A DNA stretch of 64,000 nucleotides from Bacteroidales bacterium (lineage in GTDB: Bacteria > Bacteroidota > Bacteroidia > Bacteroidales > UBA932). Location of the stretch: assembly GCA_017459075.1 (NCBI GenBank), contig JAFUDQ010000022.1, positions 1-64,000 on the forward strand, given 5' to 3'. Every line of letters begins with the position of its first letter. Position 1 is the stretch's first letter. Shown here in pieces: positions 26,134-33,493 of this stretch. The notes beneath the pieces were generated by a model. The model worked only from the letters and a program-made list of their open reading frames with translations, did no database searches and had not been told where the DNA came from. Both the position numbers and the translations under genes were made by a program.

Positions 26134-27470
26134 ATTTCAGGATAATCAGCACCGTAATTTCACGGGAATATACGACCAAAGTCAGAAAGAAATCCTTCCT
26201 TCTGACAACCCTCATCGTTCCTGTAGTCATAGCCGTGGGCCTTTTCATAATGGTGCAGCTGATGTCAAACATCACTCCCCGTGCCCAGAAAGTGGCTGTG
26301 ATTGACAGGACGGACGGAATAGTCATGCCTTACCTTAGGGATGACAACTCATATACATTCTCTGACTATTCTTCAGAGACAGAAGACGGACTCAAGGGAA
26401 ATCTTGAAGAACGTGGACTTGACGTACTTCTTGTAGTGTCTCATCTTGACTCGCTTAATGGTGTAAGCCTTCAGGCCTATTCCCGCAAGCCTCTCAATGT
26501 AGAATTCTCCGGCTCTGTGAAGAATAAGGTGAATGAAGCCGTAGAAGCTTACAGGATAAGTACTTACAAGGATATAGAGAACCTGCGCCAGATTATTGAC
26601 GACGTTCGTAGCGACGTTCCAATGACGGAGTTCCTGCTGGATGAGTCAGGCAATGAATCCATTTCTGAATCAGGAGTTTACATGTTTATTTCCATGATAA
26701 TGGGCATTTTTATCTTCATGTTCATAACCATGTTCGGAACAATGGTGATGTCCAGCGTCATCGAAGAGAAATCCAGCCGCGTTGTTGAGGTGCTCATTTC
26801 TTCTGCCAAGGCAACGGAACTCATGTTCGGAAAAATCATCGGCGTAGCCCTTGTGGCCTTCACCCAGTTCCTGCTCTGGATTCTCCTCACCTTCGGCATC
26901 CTGACGGTGCTCAGCGCTCTTTCGGGCGGTTTAGGCTCCGGTGCCGATACTGCTGCGATGATGGAAATGGCAGCCGGAAGCGGTGAGTTGCCTGCAATTT
27001 CGGCCGAAGGCTCAGATGCCGTCGTCATACTTTCCACTCTAACCAAGATTCCCTGGGGGACGATGATTCTTTCATTCATAGTCTATTTCATCCTCGGATA
27101 CCTTCTCTATTCCAGCATGTTCGCCGCAATCGGCTCTGCAGTAGACAATGAAAGCGACACCCAGCAGCTTCAGCTTCCTCTTACCATTCCTCTGATGATA
27201 GGATACATGATTATCCTGTTCGCATTCAGGAATCCGGACAGCAGCACGGTTGTATGGGGCTCCATGATACCCTTCACTTCGCCCATAGTGATGCTGGCCC
27301 GCATCCCGTACGGTGTGCCCGCAGGGGAGCTTGTGGCATCGATACTGATTCTGCTTGCAACCTTCATCCTGTTTGCATGGGCATCGGCAAAAATTTACAA
27401 GGTGGGCATACTTATGTATGGTAAAAAGTCTTCTTTCAAGGACTTATGGAACTGGCTCAGGCAAAAATAG
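26130..27470 (+). CDS. ABC exporter permease (ABC-2/NatB-like)
   Basis: A 446-aa inner-membrane permease: one N-terminal helix (about 22-45), an extracytoplasmic domain to about 180, then five or six helices to the C terminus, the layout of NatB/ABC-2 type 3 permeases. The central stretch SSVIEEKSSRVVEVLISSAKATELMFGKIIGV is diagnostic of this family. It overlaps the ATPase gene by four bases and forms a two-gene export unit with it. Confidence 0.88.
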   Translation: MNFRIISTVISREYTTKVRKKSFLLTTLIVPVVIAVGLFIMVQLMSNITPRAQKVAVIDRTDGIVMPYLRDDNSYTFSDYSSETEDGLKGNLEERGLDVLLVVSHLDSLNGVSLQAYSRKPLNVEFSGSVKNKVNEAVEAYRISTYKDIENLRQIIDDVRSDVPMTEFLLDESGNESISESGVYMFISMIMGIFIFMFITMFGTMVMSSVIEEKSSRVVEVLISSAKATELMFGKIIGVALVAFTQFLLWILLTFGILTVLSALSGGLGSGADTAAMMEMAAGSGELPAISAEGSDAVVILSTLTKIPWGTMILSFIVYFILGYLLYSSMFAAIGSAVDNESDTQQLQLPLTIPLMIGYMIILFAFRNPDSSTVVWGSMIPFTSPIVMLARIPYGVPAGELVASILILLATFILFAWASAKIYKVGILMYGKKSSFKDLWNWLRQK

Positions 27471-27477
27471 ATAACCA

Positions 27478-28320
27478 ATGTTTAATTATATGAAGCGTAT
27501 TTTACTTTTTCTTCCGCTTGTCATGCTGCTTTCATGCTGCGGTGAGAGCATTACCTGGAAAAGGGTTGCCATGGACAGCAGCCGCACCGGCGTAATAGCC
27601 TGCAACGCAGACAACGTAGCACAGGCTCTGGGAACAATTTCCGACTCTGTTTACACAGCGCCTAACGGCCGTACTTTCACCAAGGAAAGTGCTACTTACA
27701 AGGTTGCCCAGTCTCTTGTAAACGCCCAGCCCAAGATGGCAGACCTGAAGACTGTCATAGGTTATTCCCCCAGGGAAATGAAAAAAGAGAAACCGGAAAG
27801 CGCCCTCAGTGACTGGTTCATTGATGAACTCATGCGTTATACTGAGCAGAAATCCGGAAAGAAGGTGGACATCGGCATCACCAACTTCGGCGGTATCCGC
27901 GTTGACATGCCCGTCGGCGACGTCCTTAAGGACGATATCGTCTCAATGTTCCCTTTCAAGAACAATCTATGCTATCTTGAGCTTGCAGGAACAGAGGTTC
28001 GTGCCCTCCTGGAGCAGTTCGCAGCTACAGGATGGCAGGTTGTAGGCGGTGCTCGCTGCGTTGTAAAGGACGGCAAGCTTGTATCGGCCGAGATTGACGG
28101 CAAGCCCCTTGATGACAAACGCATTTACGGCGTGTGCACAATCTCCTTCCTTCTTAACGGTGGTGACGATATCTTCGTGGCCCGCAATGCCAAGCGCCTG
28201 GATATCTATCCCGAATACATCATCGACGTAATGCTTCCTTACGTGCTCCGCACGACAGCAGAGGGCAAGAACGTTGAGTATGAGACCGATGGCAGAATTC
28301 AAATTATCAAAGAAAACTAG
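27478..28320 (+). CDS. 5'-nucleotidase C-terminal-domain lipoprotein
   Basis: A 280-aa lipoprotein (signal with MLLSCC; start at 27478, or the ATG at 27490). The body is the C-terminal substrate-binding domain of UshA-type 5'-nucleotidases, with NFGGIRVDMPVGDV, SMFPFKNNL and LNGGDDIF as family markers. The metal-binding half is encoded separately by the next gene, so the two products together probably make a periplasmic nucleotidase. Order is C-terminal half first, the reverse of the fused enzyme. Same strand as the ABC genes, 7 bp downstream. Confidence 0.88.
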   Translation: MFNYMKRILLFLPLVMLLSCCGESITWKRVAMDSSRTGVIACNADNVAQALGTISDSVYTAPNGRTFTKESATYKVAQSLVNAQPKMADLKTVIGYSPREMKKEKPESALSDWFIDELMRYTEQKSGKKVDIGITNFGGIRVDMPVGDVLKDDIVSMFPFKNNLCYLELAGTEVRALLEQFAATGWQVVGGARCVVKDGKLVSAEIDGKPLDDKRIYGVCTISFLLNGGDDIFVARNAKRLDIYPEYIIDVMLPYVLRTTAEGKNVEYETDGRIQIIKEN

Positions 28321-28332
28321 GAGGACAGGAAT

Positions 28333-29160
28333 ATGAAAAAAATTTTGGCACTTGTTGTAGTGGTTCTGGCAGCATTCCTGCTCTTTGGAGGAAAGTCCAA
28401 TCACCTTGTAATCCTTCATTTGAATGATACCCATTCGCATTTTGAGCCTATCCGCAGTGGCAGTGATTCCCTTCGTGGCGGCGTAATTGAGAGGGCTGCG
28501 TATATTGACAGCGTCCGTAACGCCGAGGGTGCAGAGAATGTGCTTCTTCTTCACGCAGGCGACTTCAGCCAGGGTACTTCTTATTTCACCCAGCTTGGCG
28601 GAGACCTTGAAATTGATGCCATCAATGCCTTTGGTTATGACGTTGTTACACTCGGTAACCATGAATTTGACAATGGTCCGGAGGAGCTTGCCCGCCGCCT
28701 GGCCAATCTGAACTGCCCCGTGGTTTGCGCAAACTACGATTTCTCCACCTTCGAGCTCGGCAAAATAGTAAAGCCGTATGCAATAGTAGAGAAGGCCGGC
28801 ATGAAGATTGGCGTTTTCGGTTTGCTTACCAATATCCTCAAGGTTGTTGACAGGAGCGTTTCTGACCGCATGCCCAAATTCGACGATGTTGAGGTTGCCA
28901 ACAAATGGGCTGACTACCTCAAGAATGAAGAGAAATGCGACCTTGTCATCGCCCTTACACATCTTGGTTACGATACCAGAGACTTTGACGATATTGAGAT
29001 GGTTAATGCAACCCGCAACATTGACCTTGTGGTTGGTGGCCACTCACACACCTTCCTTGAGAAGATGGAGAGTGCAAAGAACCTTGACGGAAAAGATGTT
29101 CCCATCGTTCAGGACGGCTGCTGGGGACTTAACATCGGCCGCATAGACATCAGGAAATAG
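28333..29160 (+). CDS. 5'-nucleotidase metallophosphatase-domain protein
   Basis: A 275-aa calcineurin-like metallophosphatase with an N-terminal signal or anchor (about 1-20). The dinuclear metal ligands are in HLNDTHSHF, GDFSQGT, LGNHEFDNG, LTHLGYDT and GGHSHTF, complete. It ends where the UshA N-terminal domain would end, so it lacks the substrate-binding domain carried by the previous gene. Twelve bases separate the two genes. It probably hydrolyses nucleotides or nucleotide sugars in the periplasm. Confidence 0.9.
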   Translation: MKKILALVVVVLAAFLLFGGKSNHLVILHLNDTHSHFEPIRSGSDSLRGGVIERAAYIDSVRNAEGAENVLLLHAGDFSQGTSYFTQLGGDLEIDAINAFGYDVVTLGNHEFDNGPEELARRLANLNCPVVCANYDFSTFELGKIVKPYAIVEKAGMKIGVFGLLTNILKVVDRSVSDRMPKFDDVEVANKWADYLKNEEKCDLVIALTHLGYDTRDFDDIEMVNATRNIDLVVGGHSHTFLEKMESAKNLDGKDVPIVQDGCWGLNIGRIDIRK

Positions 29161-29166
29161 TTTCCG

Positions 29167-29976
29167 ATGGAACTAAAAAGCGAATACATGATAGACCTGG
29201 ACTCAATCCTGAGGAAGAAATTCCCCAGGATTCCGGGTTTTTTGGTTCGCTGGATAAAAAAACTGGTACATATAGACTTCCTGAACGGCTTCATAGGCCA
29301 GGGATACCAGGGCGTGGAGTTCGCAAGGGAGTGTATAAAATACTTGAAAATCAATCTCGTAGTTGAGGGACTGGAAAACATCCGTACCGATGGCGGCGCG
29401 AGGTACACCTTCGCCTGCAACCACCCTCTTGGCGGGGCGGATGCCATAGCCTTGGTAAAGGTGATGGGGGAGTTGTTCGGGGAGAACTGCCGTTTCCCGG
29501 TGAACGACTTCCTTATGAATATAAAGGGACTCTCCAATTTGTTCATTCCGGTGAACAAGGTCGGACGGCAGTCCCGCGAACTTGCCCTTGGCATGGAGAA
29601 CGCCTTCGCCTCTGACGTACAGATTGGTACCTTCCCGGCAGGGAAGTGCTCCCGTAAGATAGACGGGAAAATCCAGGATGTTTCCTGGGGCAAGTCATTC
29701 ATAACCAAGAGTTTGCAATATGGGCGCGAGGTCGTTCCGTGCCGTTTTTTCGGGCATAATTCCAAACGGTTTTACCGTGTGGACAAAATCGGCAAACTGC
29801 TTGGAATGAAATTCCCGCTTGCCATGATTCTTCTTCCGGACGAATTGTACAAGGCGCAGGGAAGTACCCTTCGTCTTGTAATTGGGAAACCGCTTCCTCC
29901 GGAATATTTTAATAACACTAAAACACCGGCTCAATGGGCCGCGGATATCAGGGGCATGGTTTACTCCATGGAATAA
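29167..29976 (+). CDS. Lysophospholipid-type acyltransferase (GlsA-like)
   Basis: A 269-aa glycerophosphate-acyltransferase-fold enzyme. Motif I reads NHPLGGAD and the later TFPAGKCSR block corresponds to the usual substrate motif. In Bacteroides thetaiotaomicron a pair of acyltransferases makes glycine lipids: GlsB is the N-acyltransferase and GlsA the O-acyltransferase. The next gene is GlsB-like, one base away, so an O-acyltransferase role is the natural inference. No signal peptide; presumably membrane-associated in the cytoplasm. Confidence 0.78.
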   Translation: MELKSEYMIDLDSILRKKFPRIPGFLVRWIKKLVHIDFLNGFIGQGYQGVEFARECIKYLKINLVVEGLENIRTDGGARYTFACNHPLGGADAIALVKVMGELFGENCRFPVNDFLMNIKGLSNLFIPVNKVGRQSRELALGMENAFASDVQIGTFPAGKCSRKIDGKIQDVSWGKSFITKSLQYGREVVPCRFFGHNSKRFYRVDKIGKLLGMKFPLAMILLPDELYKAQGSTLRLVIGKPLPPEYFNNTKTPAQWAADIRGMVYSME

Positions 29977-29977
29977 A

Positions 29978-30946
29978 ATGAAAGATATAATTGAGCCTGT
30001 AGACCGGGAACTACTTAAGGCCGAACTTAAACCGGAATTTCTTCTTCGCAATACAAACCGGGCAGGGAATGAGATTTACATAGTCACTCAGGAAACGGCT
30101 CCTAACGTGCTGCGTGAAATAGGACGCCTGCGTGAAATCGCTTTCCGCGCCGGCGGAGGTGGAACAGGCCAGGAACTGGACCTGGACAAATTTGACACTG
30201 ACCCTATCTACGGTTATCGCCAGCTTGTACTCTGGAATCCGGAGGAGGAGCAGATTATCGGCGGATACCGCTATGTAGAGTGTTCAAAGGCTATTTTCAA
30301 TATTGAAGGGCAGCCGATTATAACATCGTCCCATATGTTTAAGTATTCAAAAAAATTCCTTAAACATTACCTTCCTTATTCGATAGAGCTGGGGCGTTCA
30401 TTCGTGTCCCTGGAGTATCAGAGCACAAGACTCGGAAGCAAGAGCATCTACGCCCTTGACAACCTTTTCGACGGCCTTGGCGCCCTGACATTGGTTTATC
30501 CGAATGTGAAATATTTCTTTGGCAAGATGACTATTTATCCGGATTACCCGCGCGAGGCTCTTGACCTTATTATGGTGTTCCTGAAGAAGTATTTCCCTGA
30601 CCATCAGAAACTTGCGGAACTTAGTATCCCTGTAAAACCGGAGCATCCCCAGAAATATCGTCACCTTTTCAAAGGAAAATCCTTTAAGGAGGGGTACCGG
30701 GTCCTGAATGCTGAGGTCCGTGCCATGGGGCAGAATATTCCTCCGCTGGTGAATTCATACATGAATTTATCCCCGTCCATGAAATATCTGGGAACGGGGA
30801 TAAACGATGAGTTTGCCGATGTTTATGATTCCGGAATTCTTGTTTCTTTCGAGGACCTCTATCCGGAGAAGAAGCAGCGCTACATAGACACGTTCATAAG
30901 GAACGGTTGGGAGCGCATTAAGCAAGCCCTAAAAAAGAAGAAATAG
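29978..30946 (+). CDS. GNAT-type N-acyltransferase (OlsB/GlsB-like)
   Basis: A 322-aa GNAT-fold acyltransferase of the OlsB/haemolysin class, which transfers 3-hydroxyacyl groups from ACP to an amino acid. Family markers: REIAFRAGGGGTGQELDLDKFD, GGYRYVECSKA and YSIELGRSFVSLEYQ. Start ATG 29978, after an earlier in-frame codon that overlaps the previous gene deeply. Paired with the GlsA-like gene, so it likely makes N-acylglycine, the first step of glycine-lipid synthesis. Its end overlaps the convergent GltD-like gene by 29 bp. Confidence 0.82.
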   Translation: MKDIIEPVDRELLKAELKPEFLLRNTNRAGNEIYIVTQETAPNVLREIGRLREIAFRAGGGGTGQELDLDKFDTDPIYGYRQLVLWNPEEEQIIGGYRYVECSKAIFNIEGQPIITSSHMFKYSKKFLKHYLPYSIELGRSFVSLEYQSTRLGSKSIYALDNLFDGLGALTLVYPNVKYFFGKMTIYPDYPREALDLIMVFLKKYFPDHQKLAELSIPVKPEHPQKYRHLFKGKSFKEGYRVLNAEVRAMGQNIPPLVNSYMNLSPSMKYLGTGINDEFADVYDSGILVSFEDLYPEKKQRYIDTFIRNGWERIKQALKKKK

Positions 30947-32105
30947 CTGCTACTTGTTCTTTTGCAGATTGAACGGCCTCAACAACAGTCTTGGGACCGT
31001 AATTGTAGTCACCTGCGGTGAAAACACCCTCCATGCCGTCAGGATATGCTCCGTCCATAAGGGCCTTGTCCACGCCTTCGCTTACGGCCACAATCATTGA
31101 ATCGAAATCCATCTCATGGTCAGTGCCTTCAAGGATGCGTGTGGCAAGGGAACCGTCCTCACGGGTATAATTCTCACAGTTACGGACGATGGCGTAAGTT
31201 CTTGAACCATCGGTCTTTACCTCTACCGGAACGGTGAATACCTCGTATTTGACACCCTCTTCCTGGGACTCTTTGACCTCCAGTTTGTTGGCCGGCATAT
31301 TCTCGAAGGTCTTGCGGTATACAACGGTAGTGTCGCAGCCGCGGCGTACGGCAGTGCGGCAAGCATCCATGGCAACATTTCCGCCGCCAACAACAAGAAC
31401 CTTCTTGCCAAGGTCGTATTTCTCAGGCTCCTTGAGGAATTCAAGGGCGTGAAGTACATGCAGATTATCCTCTCCGGGGATATGCATTTCCTTGGCCACC
31501 CAGGCTCCTGCTGCCATCAGGACGGCATCGTGACTCTCTTTCAGGCCTGCTACAGTGACGTCTTTGCCGATTTTTACTCCGCCGTGGAAGCGTACGCCGA
31601 GTTCATCCATAATGCGCTCATACGCATCTACATATTTCTTGTCCAGACGGAAGTCAGGAATGCCGTAGCGAAGGACGCCTCCTGCGCGGGGAAAAGAGTC
31701 ATAAAGGTCTACTGCAATGCCTTTCTGGCGCAGCCAGATGGCAGCGGCGATGCCAGCAGGGCCGGCGCCAACAATAGCGACGCTCTTGCCGGTTTCCTCT
31801 GCGGGAAGTTCTGCGTGTGCCTGACCAAGGAGGTAGGGCATGGAGAGTTCCTGCTCAATTTCATACCAGCGGATAGGTACTTTCTTGGCGTTAAGTACGC
31901 AGTGACCGTAGCAGAACAGGGCCCAGTCACATACCTGGCAGGTTATTGCGCTGAAAGGATTGTTTTCAAAAAGTATTTTTGCGGCCTCTTCCACGTTCCC
32001 TTCGCGATAAAGTTTCATGGCTACGGGCACATTTGTATGCACGGGACAGGCATTCATGCAGCGTGCATTCTTGCACAGCAGACAACGATTAGCTTCAGTG
32101 TTCAT
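30918..32105 (-). CDS. GltD-like FAD/NAD(P) oxidoreductase with N-terminal Fe-S domain
   Basis: A 395-aa flavoprotein related to the small subunit of glutamate synthase and to NfnB/DPYD. Two cysteine clusters at the N terminus (CLLCKNARCMNACP and CQVCDWALFCYGHC) probably bind [4Fe-4S] centres. FAD site GAGPAGIAAA with the following GGVLRYGIPDFRL, NAD(P) site VVGGGNVAMD, and a C-terminal VFTAGDYNYGPKTVVEAV. It is shorter than GltD (about 460 aa), and no gltB lies beside it, so its electron partner and substrate are unknown. It starts below a TAtcTTTG element. Confidence 0.85.
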   Translation of the reverse strand: MNTEANRCLLCKNARCMNACPVHTNVPVAMKLYREGNVEEAAKILFENNPFSAITCQVCDWALFCYGHCVLNAKKVPIRWYEIEQELSMPYLLGQAHAELPAEETGKSVAIVGAGPAGIAAAIWLRQKGIAVDLYDSFPRAGGVLRYGIPDFRLDKKYVDAYERIMDELGVRFHGGVKIGKDVTVAGLKESHDAVLMAAGAWVAKEMHIPGEDNLHVLHALEFLKEPEKYDLGKKVLVVGGGNVAMDACRTAVRRGCDTTVVYRKTFENMPANKLEVKESQEEGVKYEVFTVPVEVKTDGSRTYAIVRNCENYTREDGSLATRILEGTDHEMDFDSMIVAVSEGVDKALMDGAYPDGMEGVFTAGDYNYGPKTVVEAVQSAKEQVAAISSFLGLA

Positions 32106-32137
32106 TATATAATATAAATCATTTTAATTCCGGACGG

Positions 32138-32145
32138 CAAAGATA
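32138..32145 (-). promoter_or_regulatory. -7 element of the GltD-like gene
   Basis: TATCTTTG on the minus strand, about 33 bp from the start. A TTTG lies 22 nt further upstream, slightly beyond the usual spacing. Confidence 0.5.
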
Positions 32146-32181
32146 ATAAAACATTATAATAAACGAGCAAATATTGACGTA

Positions 32182-32212
32182 TTGTTTATACCAATTAAAT
32201 AAATTATATTTG
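32182..32212 (+). promoter_or_regulatory. Promoter of the glycan-scavenging operon
   Basis: TTG at 32182-32184, 20 nt, then TATATTTG at 32205-32212, 22 bp before the first start codon. A good match to the Bacteroidota consensus, presumably serving the five genes to 41064. Confidence 0.72.
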
Positions 32213-32234
32213 CGAAGTTTATAATCCACACATT

Positions 32235-33488
32235 ATGAGAATAAATAGGTTAATTGCTATTCTGGCCACGGCTGCATCGGTATTGATTTCATCAGCCTGC
32301 GGCGGAAGCAACAAAGAAACAGACCCGGATAACGGGTCTACGTCCGTCAAAGATCCTACGATCTTCAGAGCGACTGCCTTACAAACATCATTCAGCCCGG
32401 AGGTTCAGTCCACTACAGTTACAGTTACCTGTGATGTTAAATGGAGCATATCCTCAGACGCCTCATGGCTGTCATTCACCCCGTCTTCAGGCAGCGCATC
32501 AGCAAGCGGTCAGGAAGTATCAGCAAACTTTAGTTTTAATAAAGACGATAAGCCTCGTACAGCCCATGTTACTGTAAAAGCAGGGAGCCAGACTATCTCA
32601 CTGACTCTTACCCAGAAGGCAATAACTGAAATGCTTCCGGAGACAGAAGTTTACCTTATCAAAAAAGATATCACCAAGTTTCTGGTAATAACCAAGAATG
32701 AGTGGAAGGCTTCCATCCCCCAGGCAGATGAATCATGGCTTCACATGGAGCCTAAGAGCGGAATGGGAAATGTGTCCATTTATTTCCAGGCCAATGATGA
32801 AAATGAGAATGTTGGAGACCGTAAGTCTACGCTGACAATAACCATGGGAAGCGACCATATAGACATCCCCATTATCCAGAAGCAGAAGAATGTGCTTCTT
32901 ATGGCCGACGACTTTTTCCGCCGTGACTGGCAGGCAGGCACCTTCGAAGTAGCCTCAAACACCAATGTTGACTTCACAGTAACTGTTCCTTCCGATGCTT
33001 CTGCATGGCTCAAACACATGAGTACCAAGGCTTTGAACTCCAAGAAGACTACCTTCCAGATAGAACAGAACCAGGAGCCCACTCCCAGGACTGCCGTGGT
33101 ATCTTTCAGCTTCGGAGACGATATTAACGAGACCTTGACCATTGAACAGGCCCCCTTCCACACCGTTATTTCCAAGGCCGATGCCGGCATTTATGGAGCC
33201 GACGGTAAGGATTACACTTACGTTCCCGGCCAGTGGCAGGTTTCCAAACTTAAGAATACCAGCACTTTAGGCCTGCGTCTGCTCAGTCCTAAGGACGTCA
33301 AGGTCGTTGAGGTCACCGGCATACCTGCCGATGCAGCCTTCGGCACAACCTTCAAGGCCAATATGCTCGTACGCGAAGGCCGCGACGTTACATATTCCGC
33401 CAACTCTGACGCCTATGTACTCCAGGCCGACGACAGCAAGATTTCTTTCGTAACCGCCGATGGCGTAGGAGCTATCATTAAAAAGTAG
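32235..33488 (+). CDS. BACON-domain lipoprotein
   Basis: A 417-aa lipoprotein with the lipobox ISSAC near residue 22. Three consecutive BACON-type beta-sandwich domains at about 45-132, 135-222 and 225-312 (markers WSISSDASWLSFTP and WLHMEPKSGMGN), then a C-terminal beta domain. BACON domains are thought to bind carbohydrate or mucin at the surface of Bacteroidota. It is first in a five-gene run with an M6 protease, two glycosidases and a symporter, which supports a glycoprotein-binding role. The gap to the protease gene is 5 bp. Confidence 0.82.
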   Translation: MRINRLIAILATAASVLISSACGGSNKETDPDNGSTSVKDPTIFRATALQTSFSPEVQSTTVTVTCDVKWSISSDASWLSFTPSSGSASASGQEVSANFSFNKDDKPRTAHVTVKAGSQTISLTLTQKAITEMLPETEVYLIKKDITKFLVITKNEWKASIPQADESWLHMEPKSGMGNVSIYFQANDENENVGDRKSTLTITMGSDHIDIPIIQKQKNVLLMADDFFRRDWQAGTFEVASNTNVDFTVTVPSDASAWLKHMSTKALNSKKTTFQIEQNQEPTPRTAVVSFSFGDDINETLTIEQAPFHTVISKADAGIYGADGKDYTYVPGQWQVSKLKNTSTLGLRLLSPKDVKVVEVTGIPADAAFGTTFKANMLVREGRDVTYSANSDAYVLQADDSKISFVTADGVGAIIKK

Positions 33489-33493
33489 AAGCC

